Of a stretch of DNA of 64,000 bases, positions 1-11,237 are shown one piece after another. The position numbers and the translations under genes were made by a program. Origin of the DNA: Mimachlamys varia (taxonomy: Eukaryota > Mollusca > Bivalvia > Pectinida > Pectinidae). Location: positions 29,853,405 to 29,917,404 of the forward strand of contig OX392530.1 in assembly GCA_947623455.1 (NCBI GenBank). The letters run 5' to 3'. The notes beneath the pieces are model-generated. The model was not told the origin of the DNA, did not search any database, and saw only the letters and a program-made list of their open reading frames with translations. Within the stretch, counting starts at the first letter, position 1; every line of letters begins with the position of its first letter.

Positions 1-565
1 TAAAGATTTTAATATTTTAAACTAATATTAGTTATTAAGATTGAGATTTTATCTAATACATAACTATCTTTCTGGCCAAGGTCAAACAGTTTTAATAGTA
101 CATGTAGCTAGCTATATAGCTATATAGGTTACAAGTATCTTGACATGTCTTATCTTAATTATAATAGAGCAAATCATGAACATTGATCTCTTATATTTAT
201 AGTTATAAGTTATAGCACGGAGTTAGATTATCTAAGTCTGTGCTTATAGTCTGACATATATCTTAATATTTTATCAAACCAGTACCAGCTACCGGATACC
301 TCTTCTTAGACGCCACTGGTTACCTGATGTCAGCTAATTCTGACGCTTCTTGTAATGATAACTCACTGTTATCCGGTTGCGCATCATAAAAACTTGGATA
401 AAACTTAAAAGGTACACTTTGCCAGTGTCTATTTATTCACGATTTTTAAAGGCATTCAGAGTGGGGGCCTCTACTACTGAACTTGGGAGTAAGTTCCATG
501 AATCCACCATTAGATTCATACATTCGCTTAACAATTACGAGTGTACGATCACGGACTTAGATTAG
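1..565. other. AT-rich intergenic sequence
   Basis: I see no gene, RNA or clear repeat here. The 62-residue frame at 377-565 has no recognisable features and is probably chance. Confidence 0.5.
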
Positions 566-1215
566 ATTTGTCCCAGCCGGAATGAGTAGTGCCTGTGTAC
601 ATGTCTAAAGTGACGACAAACTGAACTCTTTGTAAATCCGAACCTGCCTCTGGTAACGTCAATATTACCAATCATAAATCAAAGAGGTTTTAAAACTAAA
701 TGGTTGGTTACCTATAACATTCTTTCTACGATAGATTTGTTAAAATGCATTTGGGCTTTCCGACTCTCAGTTCACATCTGCCGCCATTTTCTTGTGTTTG
801 CTTCTGTATCCAAGGGCAGATAATTCAGGTGGCACACCACTAAATATCAGTTCACATTGTGGAGAGAAGGATTCTGGGTCGTAACCGTTGGTCAGTGTTT
901 ATGAAGTAGGCCTACCGTTTGACATTTAAAATAGCCAAGATACCTAATGTTTACTTCTCTGTCGGTCTGCTTTATTGTGATTTTTATACTTATGTCAGGG
1001 ACGTATACGTCCCTGCTTATGTGAACCTGAATCCGTATATAATATATAGTTAAAGTTTACATATCTACCAGTCTGCTTTCTTAAACCTAAATATATAATG
1101 AAAGTTTACTTCTCTACCAGTATAGCTTTATTGTGATACTATATTATTATGATGTAAACCTGAATATATAAGTATCTATCAGCTCGACTTCATCTCCATT
1201 CCGGCTGGGACAAAT
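566..1215. mobile_element. Non-autonomous DNA transposon with inverted ends
   Basis: The sequence ATTTGTCCCAGCCGGAATG at 566-584 recurs as its reverse complement at 1197-1215. This gives a 650-bp unit with 19-bp terminal inverted repeats and no coding capacity. Between them, 940-1170 holds a degenerate tandem repeat (GTTTACTTCTCTACCAG-like phrases about every 90 bp). I could not define a target-site duplication, so the superfamily is open. Confidence 0.55.
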
Positions 1216-1517
1216 GCAATATTTTCAACAGTTTCCTAGGATTAAATTAAAAAATAAATAAATAAAAAATAGATTTATTCACTCTTTAGCGTGACGTCGC
1301 GATCGAAGTGAGCCTAATCATTACCATACAACTGACAACAGTATTACAAGTTTTCTGCTGGACATATTTAAAAAAAAAAAAAAAACATTTATTCCGTAAT
1401 TTGGGTAAGAGTATTATTTAGCTTGCTTCCTGTCTCCAAAGTTAATGGTACAGAAAACCGAGATTGAACATTTGAAATTCTTTTGCTCTTGGCACGGAAT
1501 TAGATAAACCCACGGAC

Positions 1518-1719
1518 CTGGCCCTGGTTTCATCAACGTTCCTTAACTTAAGGAAATTCCTTAACTTAAAAATCTCCATAGGAAATTAAAGCATTACAGA
1601 ATTTAAGGAAAGTTCCTTAGCTAAGGATTTTCCCCTTAAATTCTGTAATGCTTTCCTATGGAGATTTTTAAGTTAAGGAATTTCCTTAAGTTAAGGAACG
1701 TTGATGAAACCGGGGCCAG
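1518..1719. mobile_element. Hairpin (foldback) MITE
   Basis: This is a nearly perfect palindrome of 202 bp. It begins CTGGCCCTGGTTTCATCAAC and ends with the complementary GTTGATGAAACCGGGGCCAG. The arms are about 90 bp with a loop of about 16 bp, and there is no coding content. The CCTTAACTTAAGG motif is repeated inside each arm. Confidence 0.75.
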
Positions 1720-2307
1720 AGATGTATACCGAAGTGACATTATGACATATTTATAGTTTGTATTTAGTTCAGTCTATTCCGTACATGTTTCTGCAATCGT
1801 CCATGTGTTGATTTTCATTTCAACTAAGAACAATTGACGTAGAAATGAGTTTTCACTGACTTTTATTTGATTCTACGTATTGATTTTGTTATATGAGAAA
1901 TATATACGCAATATTTTTTTCTCATTTGGCACATGCTATATTCTACATCGCGTTCTCCTGTTTGAAAGTTATTCAGTAATCCAGTTTCAGTAAATGTTGA
2001 GCATTACTGGCATTGGCTTTATACGTCTCTGTGTTGAGCAAACATTCAAATATCATATCATATGATTTCAATGTCCATTTTATATGTATATTTGAACTCG
2101 TTCAACCCTGAATACACATTTGTAAAGTTGGAATAAATCATTATGAAATTCCATAGGGGAATGGGTAAAGATACAATTGGAACATGTGTATGGTATTCAT
2201 TTCGGTGGTAACAGAATGTCGGACGCTTTAAAACCATTTGGCCAAAACGGAGATTTGCCTCTTCATATCATCAACATCTTTGCATCGTTTTGAGAGCACG
2301 GAAAGAC
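1720..2307. other. Intergenic, nothing recognised
   Basis: AT-rich unique-looking sequence without an open frame of note, RNA-like fold or repeat that I can see. Confidence 0.4.
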
Positions 2308-2315
2308 ATAACGAC

Positions 2316-2536
2316 CACAGGGACCTGGGTATTTGAGCTAGTTTTGGACCTAAACTAGGGTGTTAAAGTAATTTTACTCAGTAATTATTTTTGGGGGGGG
2401 GGGGGGGTAGATCAATTTTTCATAAAAGTGCCCAATAAATTATGCTCTTGATCTAAATCCACCAAAAGTGTAAACTTACTCTAAACACCCCATTTTAGGT
2501 CCAAAACAAGCTGCAATAGATTCTTAAGTCCCTGTG
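2316..2536. mobile_element. hAT-type MITE
   Basis: The ends are CACAGGGACC (2316) and the inverted AGTCCCTGTG (2536). Long arms share the phrase TTTGGACCTAAA / TTTAGGTCCAAA. The flanks ATAACGAC (2308-2315) and TTAACGAC (2537-2544) match at 7 of 8 positions, as expected for the 8-bp duplication of hAT elements. The centre has a run of at least 15 G (about 2393-2408). Fragments of the same family occur at 3695-3799, 5774-5872, 8222-8284 and 9300-9375. Confidence 0.6.
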
Positions 2537-2544
2537 TTAACGAC

Positions 2545-4003
2545 TATAATTATATTGTTGGGTGACTTCGCCGTATAACATTTGAAGATTGCAATTTCTA
2601 GGTCGGTCCGGGTGACACAGGTGCTTCGAGTACAGGAATGTGACGTGGCTATCAATTAGATCAAGGATGGAGAGCAGGGAGCTGACCTGATAATCTTATC
2701 CTAGTATTTCTATTATTTACTTACATAGATAGGTAATCATTGACACAAATGGGTCGTCGAAAAGACGCCACACCGAATTTGTCATTCAATGACATAATTT
2801 TATATAACCAATCATATTGGTATATAGGGTCTGGAATCACGTTTTCTCAAAAATTGGAATTACAACCAAATAGGCAACGATTATGACAAAAAGTGATACT
2901 TACTAAAGTTTCAAATAACAATCTAATATGTTGGCTAAATACTGCAGTTCATTGTTCATGAACACACAGCATGTCACATACACGAATCCATCTCGTGAAT
3001 GTCCTTGGACTGACCTTGAAACACGTCATTGTACACGAACCTAGTACTTTGTCATTGCGAGTGCATTGCCAGTGAGTTCATCGCAAACATAATCATATGT
3101 AAAACATTCGTTTGTGACGTTCAAAACATCATGGATTGCTCCAACGAAAACCAAATATTTAATAACTTTAGAATAACGTCCATGTTTGTTCCTTTTCTGC
3201 TTAAGAGTTGTACTCTGTCATTCACAATGACATATACTCATGATTTTTTGAAACATAGTGAATGGGACGATTTTTGTAAGTTTAGTATTTGAACTTTTGT
3301 ATATGATAGTATACCGCGAGAAAATGAAAGACAAAAAAAGTCCTAGATTTTTTAAATTTCCAAGTTATCCATAATTAAGTGTTGTTGTGGATCCCCCCAC
3401 CCCACCTCTCCTCAAAAAAAAATTAAGCACACCCTTTTCCAATCCCATACGATGCCCCTGTCACGATATACTTCACCATATAATGATAATTTCAAAACAC
3501 CGTATCTTTGTATGTAGTGTATTTTCATCAAATTCAATACAATTTTGAAAATTTTGAGAATACATGGTGCAATATTCGCCCGATCATGACGCGCAGAACA
3601 TTACTGAGCAAATAAGGCAACTTATTGTATCTTACATGTACGTTCATTAGTTAAACTTACCTGAAACACATTTTACATAAGGCCATTGAGGATGGAATTT
3701 TAATCGAAAATTGATATCAACCTCAAAAAGTGTCAAATTACTCTAAATACCGTAATTTAGTTCCAAATATAGCTGTAACAAATTCTCAGGTCCCTGTGGT
3801 TTTCACGTAATTACCACGATGAACCATTAATAAATACGTGTAGTTTTTCACTGAGTCCACCAAAATACGTGTTTCCAATAACACCCCAAACACATCCTGG
3901 TATATCCGCAGGTTCGTAAGCAAAATCAGATATTTCTCAAAACTTTGTGTCGGTGATTCTGCAGTTTGTCCTTTAGACTTACCTGTACATTGTCTTGCAC
4001 ACA
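2545..4003. other. Intergenic with a hAT-MITE fragment
   Basis: No convincing gene. The 87-residue frame at 3029-3292 has no domain or splice support. At 3695-3799 lies the right arm of the CACAGGGACC family seen at 2316-2536, ending GGTCCCTGTGG. Confidence 0.45.
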
Positions 4004-4415
4004 AATCACCGGAAATAGGCGACACAGGACCTTCAACACAAATTACAGGCATTATTTTAACATATATAGGCAACATAGGCGACACAGGACCCCAACACAA
4101 ATTACAGGCATTATTTTAACATATATAGGCAACATAGGCGACACAGGACCCCAACACAAATTACAGGCATTATTTTAACATATATAGGCAACATAGGCGA
4201 TATAGGACCTCAACACAAATTACAGGCATTATTTTAACATATATAGGCAACATAGGCGACATAGGACCTCAACACAAATTACAGGCATTATTTTAACATA
4301 TATATAGGCAGCATAGGCGACATAGGAACTCAACACAAATTACAAGCATCATTTCAACATATATAGGCGACATAGGACCTCAACACAAATTACAGGCATT
4401 ATTTTAACATAGGCA
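4004..4415 (+). repeat. 59-bp minisatellite, about 7 copies
   Basis: The phrase AGGCGACACAGGACC...CACAAATTACAGGCATT repeats with a spacing of 59-61 bp (starts near 4017, 4077, 4136, 4195, 4254). Later copies drift (ACATAGGAACT) and the last is shortened. The open frames across it on both strands come from the repetition. Confidence 0.85.
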
Positions 4416-5270
4416 GCATATGTACATTTTAACCACATTTTGATATCAACATAATTTACGTAACGAGTACCATATACGTAGGTGATGTTTTACATTAAAA
4501 AACTATAATCACCAACAAAGATTTGATTTGACAGGCTAAATAAATTCACCGTCTGTGAACTCAAACTTTCCTTCTCACAGTTACAATTTGTTTTTAAAGC
4601 CTCGTTTTCAGTTTTTAGGTACAGCGGCTGACATTAGACACCGCTCCTTCTTTGTAAACAACTCGGTCCCGCTGACATCATTTCTCCTACTTTTAAATCC
4701 GTGATAAACAGTTTGTATGTCAGTCAGGCCCTAGACTTCATGCTTAAAACGCGTGCGGTTGTTTTATTGTTTTGCCACAAGTCACGCGCGTAGCAATGCT
4801 ATGAAGTGCGCATTTTATTGACACAGAAACAGATTTTGTGAATACGGCCATTGCGTTCTCTCTTTTTTGCTGTTGTAGATTTTTCGTCATATTATAATCA
4901 CATACAAAGGCATTTTATTTTCCAAGACGCTTAAACACGGATGGTATTAGGTAAAACATATATATCTAAAATATTTGTTTTATTTATTAAACAATTTTTA
5001 CCGACAGACTAAACTATAATCAATGTTTACATAAAAAAATTGTTTGTTTCAAATCCATGAAATTGGTTATTCCATGTATTTAAAAAAAAAAGATATAACT
5101 TCTCGGAATAAAGCATCTTTCAACATCAAAAGTTCATTGATTTTATACATATTTTATTGTCCAAATATAACCAAGGAAAGTTCACACGAAACAAAATAGT
5201 TCGCAAATTGTACGGTTATTAAGTCATTAATTAAATGGTTATTAATTTTTTTCTAATAAAAAAATAAAAA
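4416..5270. other. Intergenic or intronic, nothing recognised
   Basis: It is moderately CpG-containing at 4620-4860 and AT-rich afterwards. If the minus-strand exon at 5271-5328 is real, this stretch is the start of its first intron. I found no second exon here. Confidence 0.35.
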
Positions 5271-5328
5271 TACCTGCAAAACTTCCTGCCACAATGGCTA
5301 GAAAAACTGCCGCTGTATTAATATCCAT
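5271..5328 (-). CDS. Possible first coding exon, membrane or secreted protein
   Basis: On the minus strand an ATG at 5328-5326 has A at -3 and G at +4, a strong Kozak context. It opens a frame reading MDINTAAVFLAIVAGSFA, a hydrophobic stretch like a signal peptide or signal anchor. The exon would end in GCAG followed by GTATTT, a plausible 5' splice site, near 5274. Without splicing the frame stops after 28 residues. No further exon was found to the left, so the rest of the gene would lie beyond the window edge. The upstream side (5340-5500) is CpG-richer than its surroundings. I do not recognise the protein, and chance occurrence is possible. Confidence 0.35.
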
Positions 5329-5339
5329 GATGAGTCCAG

Positions 5340-5500
5340 TTCCCACTGTCGGGATGGACTAGTTACATATGTGCGGTGCGCGAGCTCGAACGAGCTTTAT
5401 ACTCTCTTTGTCAAAATATGGTTCAAAGGTCGAGCGGCAACACTAATCCGGACCTAGCACGGACGTAACCGTGTACAGAACGCTGTATACATATAGAGGT
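5340..5500 (-). promoter_or_regulatory. Candidate promoter with a DR1-like motif
   Basis: This CpG-containing patch lies just upstream of the possible minus-strand exon at 5328. It holds GGTTCAAAGGTCG at 5420-5432, two AGGTCA-like half-sites separated by one base (a DR1 arrangement, bound by HNF4, RXR or PPAR-type receptors). The assignment rests on position and motif only. Confidence 0.25.
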
Positions 5501-5773
5501 GATGATGCAGGGATATCCGAACACTCCCGCTCATGTGTGTAAAGGTTAAACTAACATAAACAGCTTCTATTATATAATCATAGTGACTATTATTTTATTT
5601 TGTACATTTATCTGTAACTTGACGTCACCACTCACAAATGTATGCTTGTTTTTTATATATATATGTTTTTGACACCGGGTACGACGATATTAATGAAACT
5701 GAGGTATGGTACCGGGTCGACTATGATTAGCCAAGATTTTCAAGATAAATCAATTTTTAAGCAAAGCTGCACC

Positions 5774-5872
5774 GACCACAGGGACCTGAGAATTTGTTAC
5801 AGCTAGTTTTGGACCTAAAATAGGGTGTTTAGCGTAATTTTACACATTTGGGGGGTCAAGATCAATTTTTTA
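5774..5872 (+). mobile_element. Left half of a hAT-type MITE
   Basis: It starts with CCACAGGGACCTGAGAATTT and continues with TTTTGGACCTAAAATAGGG, matching the left arm of the element at 2316. It is cut off at about 5872 by another MITE. Confidence 0.5.
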
Positions 5873-6196
5873 TATTTATAGATGTAGTTCAGATTAACTG
5901 ATATCAGCATTGTTCAAGATGATTTCTTACGCGGTTACCGGTACAGCAGCAGTTGAAACTCGGTATTTGTAAATACGCGTCCATTTTGAACTGTCTTCTA
6001 ACTTACTTCGGCTTGTTGTTGAAGTGGGCCCCATCTGAATTATTTTCAATTCTTTGGATTTTTCTGTCAAGAGTTTCTTTTTAATTACTGATCAGGTTTA
6101 CCTCATTTTAGGCTTATTTTTGCATGGTAATCAACTGGATGTTTTCAGAATATTTCAGAAACACGAAAATTTCCTGAAGTTACGTATATTGGGCTT
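5873..6196 (-). mobile_element. piggyBac-like MITE, one end missing
   Basis: It matches the 29358-29739 element in reverse, including ACCGGTACAGCAGCAGTTG and GGGCCCCATCTGAATTATT. It ends with TATATTGGGCTT followed by TTAA at 6197-6200. The other terminus is missing. Confidence 0.6.
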
Positions 6197-6324
6197 TTAA
6201 TGATAGCCAATACTTATTTTAGTAAGGGAAGTAACTCTGGTAAATTGGTAATTTGGGTTTATTAGGTTTAGCGTATTAGGTCAGTTGAGGACGTGTTTTC
6301 ATGTGTGTAATGAATGCCGATTTC

Positions 6325-6385
6325 AGAGTGCTATCTCATTGAAACACCATGCCAATGATACCTAGTGTATATCATTCCACAAATG
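6325..6385 (-). mobile_element. SINE core fragment
   Basis: The phrase GAGTGCTATCTCATTGAAAC is the reverse complement of the ATGAGATAGCACT-type core also seen near 12120. Only this short core is preserved. Confidence 0.35.
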
Positions 6386-6408
6386 TTGAACGTTTCCAGA
6401 GGAGTTTG

Positions 6409-7059
6409 TTATGCCTCGGTCTGAGGACAGAACTTATTGTTATGCCTCGGTCTGAGGACAGAACTTATTGTTATGCCTAGGTCTGAGGATAGAACTTATT
6501 GTTATGCCTCGGTCTGAGGACAGAACTTATTCTTATGCCTCGGTCTGAGGACAGAACTTATTGTTATGCCTCGGTCTGAGGACAGAGCATATTGTTATGC
6601 CTCGGTCTGAGGACAGAGCTTATTGTTATGCCTCGGTCTGAGGACAGAACTTATTCTTATGCCTCGGTCTGAGGACAGAACTTATTCTTATGCCTCGGTC
6701 TGAGGACGGAACTTATTGTTATGCCTCGGTCTGAGGACAGAGCATATTGTTATGCCTCGGTCTGAGGACAGAGCATATTGTTATGCCTCGGTCTGAGGAC
6801 AGAGCATATTGTTATGCCTCGGTCTGAGGACAGAGCATATTGTTATGCCTCGGTCTGAGGACAGAGCATATTGTTATGCCTCGGTCTGAGGACAGAACTT
6901 ATTCTTATGCCTCGGTCTGAGGACGGAACTTATTGTTATGCCTCGGTCTGAGGACAGAGCATATTGTTATGCCTCGGTCTGAGGACAGAACTTATTCTTA
7001 TGCCTCGGTCTGAGGACGGAACTTATTGTTATGCCTCAGTCTGAGGACAGAGCTTATTG
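6409..7059 (+). repeat. 31-bp tandem array, 21 exact-length copies
   Basis: The unit begins TTATGCCTCGGTCTGAGGAC and the first and last copies start at 6409 and 7029, exactly 20 periods of 31 bp apart, so no indel has occurred. Each unit carries a small dyad (CCTC...GAGG). Units differ by a few substitutions (AGAACTTATTG, AGAGCATATTG, CGGAACTTATTG), and runs of identical variants suggest stepwise duplication of blocks. Confidence 0.95.
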
Positions 7060-7800
7060 TCTTTTCCCTTTAAGATGGGCATTCATCACTGAATACCACA
7101 ATGGACATTCACTCATAATGATCATTTAGTCTACGTTTCGTCACAATATTGTATGTATATCTGTCATTAAAAAAATACGATGAAGTACATAGCCAAAGTG
7201 TCAAGAAAAGAGTTGAAAAATAATGAAAAGAAATATATATATATAGGTCTATATATGTTTTCAAATGATATTACTGTATTCAAATTATGTCAGAAGTAAG
7301 ACTCGTATAGGCAAAGGCTGTTGCTCAATCCCTTTGTTGATTAATTCAATTAATAAAATATATTTAGTGAAATACTATCAGATCCTCAATACTGCAAGTC
7401 AACATATAACAGGAAACAATTTACACTTATCTGGTGTGGTGCAATACTATGATGGGATAGGGCAATTTGTTGACCCTGGCTTCGTAATTGAACGGCACTA
7501 TTGACCGGCACTCCAGCTTACTGAAGTAGGGTTCATCGCCAGATTAAGAAGATAACTGGGCGATAATATTCTAAATAACAAGGCATAGATCTGGCGGTTT
7601 TATTGACTTACATACTCAGAAACATTAGAAACAAGATAAGATTAATCTACCGATCCTCAAATAGGTCAAACACTTTATATAGATACATGTATAACAAACT
7701 AAGGACAAAATTAAGTCACTGTGATCTAGATATATATACGAAAACAAAAAAAACAAAGACAGACGCATATTTTCCTCCCAGCGATAACCTTATTACAAGA
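7060..7800. other. Intergenic, nothing recognised
   Basis: It contains two modest frames (7265-7504 and 7603-7863) without recognisable motifs. The second runs into the hairpin MITE that follows. Confidence 0.4.
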
Positions 7801-7808
7801 GTATGTAT

Positions 7809-7972
7809 AGGATATCTAACAGTATCTTCAGTAATACCAAATATATTTCACGAGTGGGGCTAATATTTTGATATTTTTTTTTCACGATTGCGCAGCACGA
7901 GTGAAAAATATAAAAATATTAGCCACACGAGTGAAATTTGTTTGGTATTACTGAAGATATTGTTAGATATTC
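7809..7972. mobile_element. Hairpin MITE, about 75-bp arms
   Basis: The left arm (GATATCTAACAGTATCTTC, then AGTAATACCAAATA) is mirrored by the right arm (GGTATTACTGAAGATATTG, then TTAGATATTC). CACGAGTG motifs face each other around the loop. There is no coding content. Confidence 0.7.
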
Positions 7973-7974
7973 TG

Positions 7975-8940
7975 TTAATTACATTTTTCTAGGAAAATCT
8001 GCAGTGGCAGCTTTTGATTTTCCCAAACGTCGTTTGTAAGCAGCGTTCTGATTGGTCAAATCAGAAAAAGTGATATTTTTCAATAGTGAAAAATATTTCT
8101 TTTATAGAATGAATCTTTTTCGATATTTCACTGGTAAAAATGTAATAAATGATGTTTATTTCATTCTGACTTGATTACCATCATATCGTCATTGCGGTGA
8201 TATATTTGGCCAAAACTCTATCTTAACTCTCACCCCTAAACGTGTCATTCTCTAAACACTGTAACAAATTATCATGCCCCTGTGGTGAATTTATGATTAC
8301 TGAGATTTATTTTTAGTGAAGACTTTCGGGAAGAATATGTTTTTTTATGGTTTACTCTGTAAGCTTTTAACTTGACAAGTGTTTTGTGTCTGGCTAGTGA
8401 CCAAGTCCCTAAGATTTCACTCCATGTTAAGTGAACATGGATTCTCATATATTCGAGGCGTATTTGATTACAATTTACTGAACCTTGATAACCTTTTTTT
8501 ATGATATCGTCAAATATTGCATAAAATTGTAGTTCTCTCATTATGATCTGCATGTATTCATACTGATATTTTGACGAAAGCAGACGTTTTCCATGTTTGT
8601 TTTTGAAAATAATAATAAAGAAATCCTTACTCATCTAACAAACAAATAACATTCATAAGACATGCGCAGACCTACCTCATAGATGTAGGACATCTCTGTA
8701 GTTTTTTTTATTGTATGCAACACTATCAGATCATACTGGCGAACACGTGCTCAGTTCATGGAATTCCCTTTCAGAGAGGAGCCCTCAATAAAATATGTTT
8801 TTGCTTGATTGGAAATATAACCAAAACAATTTTCCGTGTGGTCTTAACTGACCACACCAAAGTCACGGTTTGTAATTATCAAGTAGGGTTCCTTCGTCTG
8901 GACTGAACCGAAAATGCCCAACAATTGTTTAAAATATATG
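7975..8940. other. Intergenic with a minus-strand open frame
   Basis: A 120-residue frame on the minus strand (8634-8272) is rich in Lys, Ile and Tyr and shows no motif I recognise; I treat it as chance. At 8222-8284 there is a worn fragment of the CACAGGGACC MITE arm. Confidence 0.35.
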
Positions 8941-9165
8941 AACTTCATTTATTACAACATTTGTGAAACAAGTTATCCAACTTTTGTTGGCCCGGGTGTT
9001 AGCGCGGGAGGTGTCTTATTGTGTGGTGAGACCGGAGTACCCGGAGAGAAAGCCGTGTGGTCGGGTAGGTGATCTCATACCTTTTCACGTCCAGTCAGGG
9101 AATCGAACCCCGGCCGCCTTGATGAAAGGCAAGTGCGTTATCCACTGCACCACCCGACCACTCGA
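8940..9165 (-). mobile_element. tRNA-derived SINE
   Basis: Read on the minus strand, the element starts GGTCGGGTGGTGCAGTGG, an A-box-like promoter, followed by GGGGTTCGATTCC, a perfect B box. Between them is an anticodon-like arm with loop TTCATCA (CAT in the anticodon position). The remainder is a tRNA-unrelated body ending near TTGGATAACTTGTTTCAC. Related copies lie at 32005-32241 (plus) and 36237-36310 (minus, truncated). It is not a functional tRNA gene because the acceptor stem does not close properly. Confidence 0.75.
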
Positions 9166-9179
9166 CGACGAGTGATATA

Positions 9180-9700
9180 TGTTTATGTTCACATGGGGTT
9201 GGAGGGTGGGGGGGGGGGGATTTTGTGTTCGCAGTTACTTCACATGTTTTAGGTTGTGTCATCATTTGTGTGATTTTTTCCTTTAACCGGAAATCAATCT
9301 AACTCCTTAAGCGTGTAAAATTACGCTAAACACCATAAATATCAAAATATATCCGTAACAAAATATCAAGTAACTTTTGGTAGGTATAACATCTGGTTAA
9401 GTCATACTAGCAAATTTATAAAAGATGAGCGGACAGTATTTTTTCATTCGATAGAAATGACGACAAATTCAGCCCATGCTATGATGAAAACGCACCAAGC
9501 GTGTTCAAATGACTTAACACAGGAGATTTGCTAAAGTGTAATTTCGATTTTGATTATAATTCTCACGATCGAGGTAGATATTTCAGAATGGTCGAGTTAA
9601 AAAGTGTGTAATTAAAGACGAGTCATACTGGATATGTGCAACGAGATTAAAACATTAGGACTAGTTATACGTTGAATGGATTGATTCAACGAAACTGGCG
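9180..9700. other. Intergenic with G-run and MITE remnant
   Basis: A G-rich stretch lies at about 9196-9220. A worn fragment of the CACAGGGACC family is at 9300-9375. No gene seen. Confidence 0.4.
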
Positions 9701-9708
9701 CAAGAGTC

Positions 9709-9850
9709 GAATTGGTTGATGGAACGGATCAAAACACGGGTGAGAATGGGTTGATGGAACGTGATCAAGACACGGGTGAGAATGGGTTGATGGAACGTGA
9801 TCAAGACACGGGTGAGAATGGGTTGATGGAACGTGATCAAGACAATTGAT
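9709..9850 (+). repeat. 36-bp minisatellite, about 3.5 copies
   Basis: GGGTTGATGGAACGTGATCA followed by AGACACGGGTGAGAAT repeats every 36 bp. Because 36 is a multiple of three, an open frame with STHSHPCLDHVP-type repeats appears on the minus strand; it is a by-product. Confidence 0.85.
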
Positions 9851-9859
9851 GCAATGTGA

Positions 9860-10350
9860 TTTTGGAGATTGGTGCAACATGGGTTAAAACGGATTGATGC
9901 AACGTGATACTTACCTCATGATCGTGATTTTCAACCGTGTTTTGATTCAATTCCCATGAAGTAGTTTTCGTTCATCCAGAACGAGTTGTCCTGAGCCGCG
10001 ATTAATTACGTATCATCATTTTTATTATCATTAGCACCATAATCATTATTGATATACTAACTATGATAATACAAAATAAATCCACATTTGTCATAATTTC
10101 TGTACTCGAATGAATTAATTCATTTCATTTTTTTCTAATCACTTTGATAACCATACCGATAATTTAATCTTGTTTGGGACAAGCATTGCCATTGGCTTAA
10201 AAAAATATGCTATCAGCCCATAACGTAAAAAATGACGTTGCCTATTATAACGTCGCTTTTGATTGGCTGATGCAGCAGCGTAGTAATTTGTGAGAGAAAA
10301 GAGTCCACCAGTAATGTGTATTTTCACAATGTATAGATAAAATTATAAGG
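9860..10350. other. Intergenic, nothing recognised
   Basis: AT-rich, with a GATTGGCTGATG motif near 10261 and no gene. Confidence 0.35.
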
Positions 10351-10487
10351 ATTAACTCGAATCTATTTTATGTTATGGGGTTATAACACAAAAAGCGGGA
10401 GTATACTCATTTATTTATTTTGAGTACACTACGGTTTTTGTGTTATAACTCCATAACAGAAAAAAATACACGTAGATTCAAGTTAAT
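10351..10487. mobile_element. Hairpin MITE, about 60-bp arms
   Basis: ATTAACTCGAATCTATTTTA at the left is mirrored by GTAGATTCAAGTTAAT at the right, and GGGGTTATAACACAAAAA by TTTTTGTGTTATAACTCC. Non-coding. Confidence 0.7.
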
Positions 10488-10489
10488 CT

Positions 10490-11237
10490 TTAAGTGATAG
10501 ATAAATGTAATATAAAATAAAGATCAATGAAATAAAATACTGGTAAAATAGTTTAAAATCTGTCAGAATAACGATACAATATCTGAATGTTTCTAGTGAC
10601 CTGACTTGTCAGGTGAGATAGCTTATCAAGTGGCGTGATCACCCGGTCTGATAAAGACTTCTTACCGATTTCACTGATCTCTGTCATAGTATCTTACAGT
10701 TTACACAACATTTTTTCTTATTTTACGTAAGTAAAGTTTTCCCTGTGATTATAAAAACGGATCTATATATGACATCGCTGAGACCGACTCATCCTCAAAC
10801 AACGGTTTACACTGTTGTTGCAGGCTGGGGATCGAAAAACGAATACGGCCCACTGTGGTAGCCGTTTAATTTATTGTAACAGGGCCCCTGCAAAATTGAT
10901 GGATTTGCCTCAATCTGATTGAAATGCATATCCTTTCTCTCACTCTGTCACATAAGTAGTATCTGACAACATCCCATCAGAGGTCATGTTTGTGACCCTT
11001 TTCGTCTCTTTACTACACACTAGTAGATATTTTTTAATAATGCGGTCATCTGCAGCAAGTCATTTCGTCAGAACATTGCACATTAACTTTTTTGTGACGA
11101 AATGACTAAACGTACAGATACGATTGGCTAACTTGCAAAACGTCATCTGAACGTGGCCCCTGTGGGATGTTGTCAGATCTTGACGCCGCAGATATAAGTT
11201 TACGGAACGGCGTGATATGATATGATTTCAATCATAT
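10490..11237. other. Intergenic, nothing recognised
   Basis: No open frame or clear repeat. A short inverted phrase (CATTTCGTCAGAACATTG and GACGAAATGAC) lies around 11060-11106. Confidence 0.35.

Noticed and set aside
6409..7059. CRISPR array
   Set aside because: Units are contiguous with no unique spacers, there are no cas genes, and the DNA is from an animal.
8272..8634. 120-residue minus-strand frame as a gene
   Set aside because: There is no motif, low-complexity AT-rich codons, and no splice or promoter support. It remains possible but unsupported.
9088..9162. Functional tRNA-Met gene on the minus strand
   Set aside because: A and B boxes and an anticodon-like arm are present, but the acceptor stem is poor and the sequence continues into a SINE body that is found elsewhere in the window.
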